Shown in pieces: positions 1 to 6,997 of a stretch of 13,740 nucleotides of DNA; the first letter of the stretch is position 1; each line of letters begins with the position of its first letter. The translations under genes and the position numbers were made by a program. The DNA is taken from NCBI GenBank assembly GCA_934555855.1, contig CAKTFL010000011.1, forward strand, positions 1-13,740, written 5' to 3'. Origin of the DNA: an uncultured Sphingomonas sp. (lineage in GTDB: Bacteria; Pseudomonadota; Alphaproteobacteria; Sphingomonadales; Sphingomonadaceae). The notes beneath the pieces are model-generated. The model saw only the letters and a program-made list of their open reading frames with translations, did no database searches and was not told where the DNA came from.

Positions 1-1154
1 GGGCGGGCCTGATCGCGGCGGGCCTGATCGCCCTGTCGGCGCAGCACATCATGTACAGCCAGCAGGTCCGCAGCTACATCCTCGCCCATGCGGCGGCGAC
101 GGCGGCGGTGCTGTTCGCGCTCCGCTTCCTGGAGTCGGGTCGCGAGAGAGAGGATCGGATCGGCCGCGTGAGTGCGCTGACCGGTTATGCCGTCGCCTGT
201 ACGATCGCCCTGTACACGCACACGACCATGGCGTTGCTGCCGGCGATGCTCAGCCTTTTCGTGCTCGGGCGATTGCTCCTGACGCCGGGACGCTCGTGGA
301 CGGCCGCCGGCGAGTGGATCGCCGCCAATGTGCTGGTGCTGATATTGTGGGCCTGGTGGGCGCGCATCACGGTCCTGCAGGCCGGCAGCCGCAGCACGAT
401 CAGCTGGATCGCGACACCCTCCCTCCCGTACGCGGTCCGCATGACCATGGAGAGCTATCTTCCATGGGGTATCGGGCCGGCGCAGTTCGTCGTCGCCGGC
501 CTGGCGACCGTCGCCATGGCCTGGGCGATCTGGCGGTTTCGGGACCGGCCCGATCGGCTGCTGCTGCCCTTCCTGGCTGTCGCCGCACCCGTGCTGCTGT
601 ATCTTCTGAGCGTGAAGGTGCCGGTGTTCCTGAACCGCACCATCTATTGGGCAAGCGGCCCCTTTCTGGTGACGGTGGCTGTTGGCCTTGCCGCGGTCCG
701 GCCGCGCTGGGCTACGCTGGGGGCGCTAGGCATCGCTTTCGCGGCCAGCGTGGCGGGCTGGGTTTCCTGGTATCCGACGCGGGAGATCGAGCCCTGGCGC
801 GCCATCGTCGCCGCGATCCAGCAGCAGCAGCCCGGCACCACGGTGCTTGCGCGTGGCAAGGGCCCGGTGCTTGCGCTGCGCCGATACTGCACGCCACCGG
901 CCTGCACCTTGCGCGTTCTGGGAATACCGGCGCCCGCGACCGATCATTGGGCGAGCGGGTTCGAGGTGCCGGGTATAGAGTCCGGCAACCTGCCCGGCCG
1001 TCTTCTCGCCCGCGATCGGCGGCTGGTGACGGTTCGCTGGCTGCTTCAGGACCCCATTGCCGCCGGGTCGCTGCCGACCGCGATTTCCAGGCCGGTGACG
1101 TTGCCGCCTGTTCACGACGGCGTCATCACCGTCACATCCTGGCAGGCTCGCTGA
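1..1154 (+). CDS. GT-C / family 39-like membrane glycosyltransferase, C-terminal part (5' end outside window)
   Basis: The reading frame is open from base 3 and enters from the left edge, so the internal ATG at 51 is probably not the true start. The visible 380 or so residues have many hydrophobic helices, roughly up to residue 235 counted from that ATG, then a soluble C-terminal part. The segment around the edge (HIMYSQQVRSYIL) matches the conserved loop of GT39/PMT-like and ArnT-like GT-C enzymes, where a Y-S-x-x-x-R-x-Y pattern follows an early membrane helix. A late segment with PVFLNRTIYW also fits. Such enzymes use polyprenyl-phosphate sugars and act on the periplasmic face of the inner membrane. 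The catalytic N-terminal acidic loop lies outside the window, so acceptor and sugar cannot be inferred. The genes downstream on the same strand (small ORF, GH16) suggest a polysaccharide locus. The first codons hold a 15-base tandem duplication (3-31, AGLIA twice). Confidence 0.75.
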   Translation, partial: AGLIAAGLIALSAQHIMYSQQVRSYILAHAAATAAVLFALRFLESGREREDRIGRVSALTGYAVACTIALYTHTTMALLPAMLSLFVLGRLLLTPGRSWTAAGEWIAANVLVLILWAWWARITVLQAGSRSTISWIATPSLPYAVRMTMESYLPWGIGPAQFVVAGLATVAMAWAIWRFRDRPDRLLLPFLAVAAPVLLYLLSVKVPVFLNRTIYWASGPFLVTVAVGLAAVRPRWATLGALGIAFAASVAGWVSWYPTREIEPWRAIVAAIQQQQPGTTVLARGKGPVLALRRYCTPPACTLRVLGIPAPATDHWASGFEVPGIESGNLPGRLLARDRRLVTVRWLLQDPIAAGSLPTAISRPVTLPPVHDGVITVTSWQAR

Positions 1155-1227
1155 ACGTCATCGGGCGCCCGCTTACCGGACATTAACCAAAGCCGGTGCA
1201 CGTCAAGCATCAGGGAGGAGCATGGTC

Positions 1228-1536
1228 ATGCACCAAAAGCCTGCTGATCTGCGCCGTGCCGCGCTGGCCGAGGCACGCCGGATGATGAATGTCACTGCCG
1301 GTGCCGAGTCCGCGAAACAGGTTTCCATCGCCGTTGCCGACTTCCGCAAGCTCGCCGCGCTGATCGAGGGCCTGGCGTCCGCGGAACCGGCCCCTGCGGA
1401 TCCCGACGGCTTCGACGTGCCGGTGGACGGGATACGCGTTTGGGTACCGCTGCCCCATTTCAAGGCGGTCGTCAGCGAGGCGGCTGCCCTGCGCGACGAA
1501 CTCGCCTTCGCCAGATCGGGTGGGTGCCTGATCTAG
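1228..1536 (+). CDS. Small hypothetical protein, 102 aa
   Basis: I do not recognise the family. Two in-frame ATGs exist, at 1222 and 1228. A strong Shine-Dalgarno GGGAGGAG lies at 1213-1220, which is too close to 1222 but ideally spaced (about 7 bases) for 1228, so I chose 1228. The product is soluble, with no signal peptide or membrane segment. Its N-terminal half is Ala/Arg/Glu-rich and probably helical. The middle is a Pro/Ala/Asp linker (about 50-62) and the C-terminal part contains VWVPLPHFKAVV followed by another Ala/Glu-rich helix. It sits 73 bases after the glycosyltransferase stop and 130 bases before the GH16 gene on the same strand, so it may belong with the envelope genes. The good ribosome binding site and the coding-like composition are the main support. 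The opposite strand also carries a long ORF here (1210-1899), which I regard as a shadow. Confidence 0.6.
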   Translation: MHQKPADLRRAALAEARRMMNVTAGAESAKQVSIAVADFRKLAALIEGLASAEPAPADPDGFDVPVDGIRVWVPLPHFKAVVSEAAALRDELAFARSGGCLI

Positions 1537-1543
1537 ATCAGGC
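1526..1543. repeat. 18-bp perfect palindrome spanning a stop codon
   Basis: GCCTGATCTAGATCAGGC is self-complementary without a spacer. It covers the TAG stop of the small ORF (1534-1536). As RNA it could form a 7-bp stem with a CTAG loop, but no T-run follows, so it is not a standard terminator. A dimeric regulator site upstream of the GH16 gene is another reading. Confidence 0.5.
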
Positions 1544-1568
1544 TGGCGCCCTCCTTCCCCGTGCCACA

Positions 1569-1590
1569 CGCCGCGGTAAAAAACGCGGCG
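1569..1590. repeat. Inverted repeat, 7-bp stem with A-rich loop
   Basis: CGCCGCG (1569-1575) and CGCGGCG (1584-1590) flank an 8-base loop GTAAAAAA. It lies in the gap between the small ORF and the GH16 gene, about 80 bases before the latter. No T-run follows on the plus strand. It may be a leader hairpin or a weak terminator; the function is unknown. Confidence 0.35.
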
Positions 1591-1666
1591 AGTCGAACGG
1601 TTTGCACGTCCAGTTATCCTGAACATCCCGGAGACTATCTCGAAGCGGCGCGAGGTTGGCCCTAAG

Positions 1667-2521
1667 TTGCCGCTCATGGTTACTGCGCTCACCCTTGGTG
1701 CACTTGCCGCCGCCGTGCAGGCCGGCACCCCCCTCAGTCCGCCCGTCAAGGTCGTAACCGCCCCGGCACCGACGGCGGCGCCGCCACGTCTATCGGGCAC
1801 ACAGACAGCAACGCTTGCGTCTGCCGCGCAGGCCGCGAAGCCGGCGTCGCTCTCCAAGCTGGATCTGTCGAACATGCGGCTCTGGAACTGGGCCGCCAAG
1901 TGGCATGCGTCCGAGTGGGCAAACGCGTTCAGCCCGATCCCATGGAAATATGATCATGTCCGGCAGCTGGCGAGCGGGGCGACGCAGCTCACCCTGGATC
2001 GCTCGGGCGCTCCCCAGCTGACCGCGCAGGGCGGCATTCCGGCAATCGCCAGCGGCCTTTGGGAAACGGACGTGACGCTGCCCAGATTGGCGTCCGGCGT
2101 CATCGTCGCCCCGCTGTGGCTCTACGACGGGACCAGCAAGGACGAGATCGATTTCGAGTTCGCCGGCCGCAACGGGCTGGACGTCTCGCTACACCGAAAC
2201 GTCGGCGGCGTCGTGCAGCACGCCTCGACGCGGCTTTTTGCCGGCCAGGACATGTCCGGACAGCGCCACAGGTTCGGCATCAAGGTCGACCAATATGCCG
2301 GCTATATCGAGATGTACCTCGACGGGAAGCGGGTCCACCGCTGGGACCGCGCCAAGACCCCGCTTTTCGTGTCACACCGCTTGAAGCCGGTTATGGAGAT
2401 GTGGGTCGTCAACCAGAATGACGCCAATTTCGTCGCCTGGGCTGGCAAGGTGCAGGGAATGCCGACCGGCGGGTCGATGGTGATGACAGTCCATGGTTAT
2501 GGGTACACGTCGCTGAAGTAG
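1667..2521 (+). CDS. Secreted glycoside hydrolase family 16-type protein
   Basis: GH16 enzymes cleave beta-1,3/1,4 glucans, galactans and related polysaccharides. The signature is E-I-D-F-E at residues 160-164, the short form typical of lichenase and XTH-like members, giving E160 as nucleophile and E164 as acid/base. The surrounding pattern is also right: WETDV (132-136) before it, and an IEMYLDGKRVHRW strand (214-226) after it. Residues 4-19 are hydrophobic and end in VQA before Gly20, as in a signal peptide. A 40-residue Ala/Pro/Thr linker follows, so export to the periplasm or outside is expected. The start is uncertain. TTG at 1667 or ATG at 1676 would give a signal peptide without a basic n-region. 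The same frame stays open upstream to 1580 and encodes SKRREVGPK just before. With the glycosyltransferase upstream it probably trims or releases an exopolysaccharide; the substrate is unknown. Confidence 0.8.
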   Translation: MPLMVTALTLGALAAAVQAGTPLSPPVKVVTAPAPTAAPPRLSGTQTATLASAAQAAKPASLSKLDLSNMRLWNWAAKWHASEWANAFSPIPWKYDHVRQLASGATQLTLDRSGAPQLTAQGGIPAIASGLWETDVTLPRLASGVIVAPLWLYDGTSKDEIDFEFAGRNGLDVSLHRNVGGVVQHASTRLFAGQDMSGQRHRFGIKVDQYAGYIEMYLDGKRVHRWDRAKTPLFVSHRLKPVMEMWVVNQNDANFVAWAGKVQGMPTGGSMVMTVHGYGYTSLK

Positions 2522-2589
2522 ACGGTGCCTGGTCGCTCGGGCAGCGCTGGCGACTATGCCACCCCTCGTCCTGGGCGGCATCCGATAGA

Positions 2590-2610
2590 GGGCGCTCCTT
2601 CCGGGCGCCC
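2590..2610. terminator. Candidate terminator hairpin between convergent genes
   Basis: GGGCGC (2590-2595) pairs with GCGCCC (2605-2610). A G-T wobble and one more C-G pair extend the stem to 8 pairs around a 5-base loop. It sits 69 bases after the GH16 stop and 68 bases from the glmS stop, where both transcripts converge. Only a weak CCCTGTTC tract follows, so rho-independent termination is plausible but not certain. Confidence 0.4.
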
Positions 2611-2658
2611 CCTGTTCACGCGAAGACCGACACGCCTGGCCGCTGCTGTCAGGCAGGC

Positions 2659-2678
2659 ATCGACACGGGCCCGTCGAT
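2659..2678. repeat. Inverted repeat abutting the glmS stop codon
   Basis: ATCGAC (2659-2664) and GTCGAT (2673-2678) form a 6-bp stem with the loop ACGGGCCC. It reaches the last base of the glmS stop codon (minus strand). No T-run follows on either strand. It could protect the 3' end of the glmU-glmS mRNA; this is inference. Confidence 0.3.
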
Positions 2679-4501
2679 CACTCCACCGTCACTGATTTCG
2701 CCAGATTGCGCGGCTGGTCGACGTCCGTGCCCTTTGCCACGGCGACGTGATAGGCGAGCAGCTGGACCGGCACCGCGTACACGATCGGCGCGATCAGCGG
2801 GTGAACCTTGGGCATGGTGATCGTCGCCTCGCAGCCCTCGCCGGCGGCCAGGATGCCGTCATAATCGCTGACGAGGATGACCCTGCCGCCGCGCGCGCGG
2901 ACCTCCTGCATGTTCGACACGGTCTTTTCGAACAGCGGTCCGGACGGCGCGATCACGATCACCGGCACGGCGTCGTCGATCAGCGCGATGGGGCCGTGCT
3001 TCATCTCGCCCGCGGCATAGCCCTCGGCGTGTATGTAGCTGATTTCCTTGAGCTTCAGCGCCCCTTCAAGCGCCAGCGGATAATCGGTGCCGCGGCCCAG
3101 GTACAGAACGTCCCGCGCGCCCGCGACGCTGCCCGCCATCGCCTCGATCATCTCGTCATAGGCGAGCGCCCCGTTGATCGCTGCGGGCGCCTCGGCGAGG
3201 TGACGGACGATCTCCCGCTCCTCGGCATCGGACAGCTTGCCCTTGGCACGAGCCAGATTGGCCGCCAGCGCCGCCAGGACCGCCAGCTGGCAGGTGAACG
3301 CCTTGGTGGAGGCGACGCCGATCTCCGGCCCGGCATGGGTGGGCAGCAGAATGTCTGCCTCGCGCGCCATGGAGCTGGTCGGCACGTTGCAGACCACCGC
3401 GATCCGCTGCCCCTCGCGCCGGGCGTGGCGCAGCGCGGCAAGCGTGTCGGCGGTTTCGCCGGATTGCGAGATGAACAGCGCGAGCCCGCCTGCCTCCATC
3501 ACCGGCTCGCGATACCGGAACTCGGACGCGACATCGAGGTCGACGGGAACACGCGCGAACTGCTCGAACCAGTAGCGGGCGACCATGCCGGCGTAGAAGC
3601 TGGTGCCGCACGCCACGATCGTCACCCGCCGCACGTCCGACAGATCGTTTTCGGGGATCGGCAGCGTCACGCGGCCGTCCATCCGCTGAAGGTACGAGCG
3701 CAGCGTCTGGGCGACGACAACCGGCTGCTCGTAGATTTCCTTCTGCATAAAATGGCGATGGTTGCCCTTGTCCGCCGCATGGCCGAACACGCCGGAGTTG
3801 ACGATCGGGCGTTCGACCGGATTGTTGTCGCGGTCATAGATTTCGACGACGTCGCGGGTGATGACGGCCCAGTCGCCCTCGTCCAGATAGGCGATGCGCT
3901 GCGTCAACGGCGCCAGGGCATGGGCATCGGAGCCGAGATAGTTTTCGCCCTCGCCATAACCGACGGTCAGCGGCGCACCGATGCGCGCGCCGATCAGCAG
4001 GTCCGGGTCGCTGCGGAACAGCACCCCTAGCGCGAACGCGCCGTGCAGCCGAGGCAGCACGGTCGCCACCGCCTCACGCGGAGCAGCGCCGCGCTGGATC
4101 TCGCGGTCAATCAGATGCGCCACGACCTCCGAATCGGTCTGGCTGAGGAAGGTGCGGCCGTCCGCGATCAGCTCGTCCCGCAGCGGCTTGAAATTCTCGA
4201 TGATGCCGTTGTGCACAACCGACACGTCACCGGCGATATGCGGATGGGCATTGTCCTCGGTCGGGCCGCCATGGGTAGCCCAACGGGTATGCGCGATGCC
4301 GACGATGCCCGGTAGAGGATCGGCCGCGATCCGCTCGGCCAGATGGACCAACTTGCCCGGCGCCCGGCGGCGATCGAGTGCGCCGTCATGCACGGTGCAG
4401 ATACCGGCCGAGTCATAGCCGCGGTACTCGAGTCGCTTCAGCCCCTGGAGCAACCGATCCGCCACGGGCGCATTGCCCAATATGCCAACGATACCACACA
4501 C
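2678..4501 (-). CDS. glmS: Glutamine--fructose-6-phosphate aminotransferase (isomerizing)
   Basis: GlmS makes glucosamine-6-phosphate from fructose-6-phosphate and glutamine in the cytosol, the first committed step to UDP-GlcNAc. At 607 residues it has the usual length. The N-terminal Ntn glutaminase domain starts with MCGIVGILG, with Cys2 as the nucleophile after Met removal. It also carries HTRWATHG (71-78) and HNGIIEN (97-103). Two SIS domains follow, with ACGTSFYAG (297-305), SQSGET (345-350) and STKAFT (398-403). The isomerase region has GEMKHGP (498-504) and the conserved tail DQPRNLAKSVTVE (595-607). The start codon is GTG, fixed by the obligatory Cys2 and preceded by GGAG 10 bases upstream. 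It lies 27 bases downstream of glmU on the same strand, so the two are probably co-transcribed. No glmM or glmS-ribozyme-like leader is seen; there is no room for the ribozyme in 27 bases. Confidence 0.98.
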   Translation of the reverse strand: MCGIVGILGNAPVADRLLQGLKRLEYRGYDSAGICTVHDGALDRRRAPGKLVHLAERIAADPLPGIVGIAHTRWATHGGPTEDNAHPHIAGDVSVVHNGIIENFKPLRDELIADGRTFLSQTDSEVVAHLIDREIQRGAAPREAVATVLPRLHGAFALGVLFRSDPDLLIGARIGAPLTVGYGEGENYLGSDAHALAPLTQRIAYLDEGDWAVITRDVVEIYDRDNNPVERPIVNSGVFGHAADKGNHRHFMQKEIYEQPVVVAQTLRSYLQRMDGRVTLPIPENDLSDVRRVTIVACGTSFYAGMVARYWFEQFARVPVDLDVASEFRYREPVMEAGGLALFISQSGETADTLAALRHARREGQRIAVVCNVPTSSMAREADILLPTHAGPEIGVASTKAFTCQLAVLAALAANLARAKGKLSDAEEREIVRHLAEAPAAINGALAYDEMIEAMAGSVAGARDVLYLGRGTDYPLALEGALKLKEISYIHAEGYAAGEMKHGPIALIDDAVPVIVIAPSGPLFEKTVSNMQEVRARGGRVILVSDYDGILAAGEGCEATITMPKVHPLIAPIVYAVPVQLLAYHVAVAKGTDVDQPRNLAKSVTVE

Positions 4502-4528
4502 CTGAGTGGAACTCCGTGATAAGGGGTA

Positions 4529-5884
4529 TTACTTGGCCGCCTTGCGCGCGGTCATCAAGGCCCGGAAGCGGGCCGCCCAGCCGGACCTTCCAATCTGGGG
4601 CGGACGGACCAGCGCCAGCGCATCCGCCTCGACATCCGCCGTGATGACCGACCCCGCCCCGACGATCGCACCGTCGCCGATCGCGACCGGGGCGACCAGC
4701 GCCGAGTTGGAGCCGATGAACGTCCCCACCCCGATCTTCGTACGATATTTGAAGAACCCGTCATAATTGCAGGTGATCGTGCCCGCGCCGATGTTCGCCC
4801 GGGCGCCGACCTCCGCATCGCCGAGATAGGTCAGGTGATTGGCCTTCGCGCCTTCACCGAGCACGGCGTTCTTCACCTCGACGAAGTTACCGACGCGCGA
4901 TCCCCTGCCCAGCATTGCGCCGGGACGAAGCCTGGCAAAGGGGCCGACCGAAACCCCCTCGCCCACCGTCGCGCCTTCGAGATGGCTGAAGGCGTGGATC
5001 GTCGCCCCGTCCGCCACCGTCACGCCGGGACCGAACACAACATCGGGCTCGACCGTCACATCGCGGCCGAGCCGGGTGTCGTGCGCGAACCACACGGATT
5101 CAGGCGCAACCAACGTCGCCCCCTCGGCCATCGCACGCACCCGGCGCGCCTGCTGCCACCTGGCCTCCAACGCCGCCAGCTCGCCCCGGCTGTTGACGCC
5201 CGTGACTTCGTCGGCCCCCGTCTCGATCACCGCCGAGCTGCGCCCATCGGCGGCGGCGAGCATGACGATGTCGGGCAGGTAGTATTCGCCCGCCGCATTG
5301 TCGTTGCCGATCCGCGCCAGCAGCGCGAACAGATCCGCCGAGCGGGCCGCCATCAAGCCGGAGTTGCAAAGGGTTACCGCCCGTTCCTCGGGCGAGGCAT
5401 CCTTCCATTCGACCATGCGGTCGATCCGGCCCTCGGCATCGGCGATGACCCGACCATAAGCGCCCGGATCGACGGGTCGGAAGCCCAGCACCACCGTCGC
5501 GGGCGAGTCAGGGCCGTGGAGCCGCTCCAGCATCCGCCGCAGCGTGTCGGCGGCAACCAGCGGCACGTCGCCGTACAGCACCAGCACGTCACCCTCGAAG
5601 CCGGCCAGCGCCCCCTCGGCCTGAAGCACCGCATGACCGGTGCCCAGCTGCTCCGCCTGAAGCGCCATTACGACGCCGTGCGGGGCGACCGCCGCCTCCA
5701 CCTGCTCACGTCCAGCGCCTGTCACCACCACGGTCCGCTCCGGCCCGAGTTCCGTGAGCGATCCGATCAGGTGGAGCAGCATCGGCCGTCCGGCGAGCGG
5801 GTGAAGGACCTTGTGACGGTCCGACTTCATCCGTGTACCCTTGCCCGCGGCAAGGATGATAGCAGCGAGCGCACGCGACGTCAT
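4529..5884 (-). CDS. glmU: Bifunctional UDP-GlcNAc pyrophosphorylase / glucosamine-1-phosphate N-acetyltransferase
   Basis: GlmU acetylates glucosamine-1-phosphate with acetyl-CoA and then transfers UMP from UTP to give UDP-GlcNAc, the precursor of peptidoglycan, lipid A and GlcNAc polymers. From the chosen ATG at 5884 it is 451 residues, the family norm. The pyrophosphorylase half carries LAAGKGTRMKS (11-21), QLGTGHA (79-85) and GDVP (105-108). The acetyltransferase half is a left-handed beta-helix with hexapeptide repeats from about residue 255, including KANHLTYLGD (347-356) and NIGAGTITCNYDG (364-376). The frame is open upstream to 6040, but that extension runs into the divergent gph gene and has no GlmU similarity, so it is rejected. 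glmS follows after 27 bases. The 61-base gap to gph must hold the promoters of both directions. No strong Shine-Dalgarno is seen. Confidence 0.97.
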   Translation of the reverse strand: MTSRALAAIILAAGKGTRMKSDRHKVLHPLAGRPMLLHLIGSLTELGPERTVVVTGAGREQVEAAVAPHGVVMALQAEQLGTGHAVLQAEGALAGFEGDVLVLYGDVPLVAADTLRRMLERLHGPDSPATVVLGFRPVDPGAYGRVIADAEGRIDRMVEWKDASPEERAVTLCNSGLMAARSADLFALLARIGNDNAAGEYYLPDIVMLAAADGRSSAVIETGADEVTGVNSRGELAALEARWQQARRVRAMAEGATLVAPESVWFAHDTRLGRDVTVEPDVVFGPGVTVADGATIHAFSHLEGATVGEGVSVGPFARLRPGAMLGRGSRVGNFVEVKNAVLGEGAKANHLTYLGDAEVGARANIGAGTITCNYDGFFKYRTKIGVGTFIGSNSALVAPVAIGDGAIVGAGSVITADVEADALALVRPPQIGRSGWAARFRALMTARKAAK

Positions 5885-5945
5885 CCGTGCGGCCTGACAC
5901 AAAGAGGTTGCGAAGACCATAGCCCGGCTGGCAGTCGCAAACACC
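5885..5945. promoter_or_regulatory. Divergent glmU/gph intergenic region with inverted repeat
   Basis: Both genes start outward from this 61-base gap, so it should hold both promoters or their cores. TTGCGA (5908-5913) and TCGCAA (5935-5940) form an inverted repeat with 21 bases between. I could not assign convincing -35/-10 boxes. No clear Shine-Dalgarno precedes the gph ATG at 5946, so that mRNA may have a very short leader. Confidence 0.35.
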
Positions 5946-6629
5946 ATGGCCTCTAATCCTCTCTTCCCCTTCGCGATCGTCGGATTCGACCTTGACGGCA
6001 CGCTGCTCGACACCAGCGGCGACCTGGCCGCGGCGGTCAACCATGCGCTGGAATCGGTCGGACGCCCGTTGCTGAGCGTGGATCAGATCCGCCCGATGAT
6101 CGGCGGCGGATCGCGCCACATGCTGGCGCAGGGAATGGCCGCGACCGGCGGCTGCACGGAAGCGGAACTGGACGTGCTCCAGCGCCGGCTGCTCGACCAT
6201 TACGAGGCAAACATCGCCATCGAGACCCGGCCGTTTCCCGGCTGCCTCGACGCTCTGGACGCGCTGGCGGTCATGGGCGTGCGGCTGGCGGTGGTGACCA
6301 ACAAATACGAGCATCTCGCCCGCGAGCTGCTCGGCGCGCTGGACATGCTCGGCCGATTCGAGGTGGTGATCGGGGGCGACACCATGGGTCCCGGCCGCGG
6401 CAAGCCTGCCCCGGACCCGGTGCTGGCGATGGTGGAACGCTGCGGCGGCGGCCGTGCGGCATTCGTCGGCGATTCGATCTACGACGTCCGTTCGGCGCAG
6501 GCGGCGGGGCTGCCGGTGGTGGCGTGCAGCTTCGGCTTTCTCCAGCAGCCGGTGGAGACGCTCGGCGCGGACGCGGTGATCGACGGCTATGCCGAGTTGC
6601 TGCCGACGCTGGAGCGGCTGGGCGCATGA
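5946..6629 (+). CDS. gph: Phosphoglycolate phosphatase, HAD superfamily
   Basis: The enzyme removes phosphate from 2-phosphoglycolate, a by-product of oxygenase reactions and of repair of damaged DNA ends, in the cytosol. The 227 residues show the four HAD motifs in order. Motif I is DLDGT with D15 as nucleophile and D17 as acid/base. Motif II is VVTN (about 117-120). Motif III is the Lys in GKPAPDP, and motif IV is FVGDSIYD. Between motifs I and II lies a helical C1-type cap (about 20-90) with the IGGG segment seen in Gph and beta-phosphoglucomutase-like members. The family is broad, so another small phosphoester substrate is possible. The gene is divergent from glmU. Its stop overlaps the start of the VanZ-like gene as ATGA (6626-6629), implying translational coupling. 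Confidence 0.88.
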   Translation: MASNPLFPFAIVGFDLDGTLLDTSGDLAAAVNHALESVGRPLLSVDQIRPMIGGGSRHMLAQGMAATGGCTEAELDVLQRRLLDHYEANIAIETRPFPGCLDALDALAVMGVRLAVVTNKYEHLARELLGALDMLGRFEVVIGGDTMGPGRGKPAPDPVLAMVERCGGGRAAFVGDSIYDVRSAQAAGLPVVACSFGFLQQPVETLGADAVIDGYAELLPTLERLGA

Positions 6630-6997
6630 GCGCGGTCCGGCGCAACGCCGCACTTCGCGTCCTGCTCGCGATCGCCATCGTGGTCGCGGTCACCATGGCG
6701 CTGCTGCCCAAGCCGCCGCACCTGGCGATCGACCAGTTCGGCGACAAGTTCGAACATATGCTCGCCTTTGCCACCATCGCCCTGCTGGCGGGGCTGGCGT
6801 TTCCGCGTGCGTCCTTGTGGCGGATCGGCGAGCGGCTGTCGTTCCTGGGCGCGCTGATCGAGGTGTTCCAGGCAATTCCCGCGCTTCACCGCGACTGCGA
6901 CTTTCGGGACTGGATCGCCGACACGCTTGCGATTGCGGCGGTGCTGCTGGTGGCGGCGGCGGTCAGGCGGTCGCGGCTCGCACCCGCCGCCATTTGA
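6626..6997 (+). CDS. VanZ-like family integral membrane protein
   Basis: The start at 6626 overlaps the gph stop (ATGA) and gives 123 residues. About four hydrophobic segments are visible, near 9-27, 44-60, 69-85 and 97-113. The spaced polar residues of VanZ-like proteins are present: D40-K41 and H44 before and in the second helix, G75, E79 and Q82 in the third, and D92, D95 and D99 in the loop before the last helix. VanZ of enterococci gives low-level teicoplanin resistance. Most VanZ-like proteins in Proteobacteria have no known role, so no resistance function is claimed. Its 3' end overlaps the convergent nucleotidyltransferase gene by 35 bases (6963-6997). Confidence 0.8.
   Translation: MSAVRRNAALRVLLAIAIVVAVTMALLPKPPHLAIDQFGDKFEHMLAFATIALLAGLAFPRASLWRIGERLSFLGALIEVFQAIPALHRDCDFRDWIADTLAIAAVLLVAAAVRRSRLAPAAI

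Noticed and set aside
3..31. 15-base tandem direct repeat at the left edge
   Set aside because: It has two copies only and encodes AGLIA twice in a membrane helix, so it is ordinary coding sequence.
1210..1899. 229-codon open frame on the minus strand
   Set aside because: It overlaps the small ORF with a strong ribosome binding site and the GH16 signal region, and shows no domain. It is likely a shadow, though the small ORF call makes this the least certain rejection.
2747..4030. 427-codon open frame on the plus strand
   Set aside because: It is a shadow of glmS, whose conserved motifs run through the same bases.
4502..4528. glmS ribozyme or riboswitch upstream of glmS
   Set aside because: Only 27 bases separate glmU and glmS, which is too short, and the ribozyme is mainly a Gram-positive feature.
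4835..5956. 373-codon open frame on the plus strand
   Set aside because: It is antisense to glmU and of arginine-rich, low-complexity composition.
5885..6040. N-terminal extension of glmU by 52 codons
   Set aside because: It runs antisense into the start of gph and lacks GlmU similarity. The conserved LAAGKGTRMKS motif fits the start at 5884.
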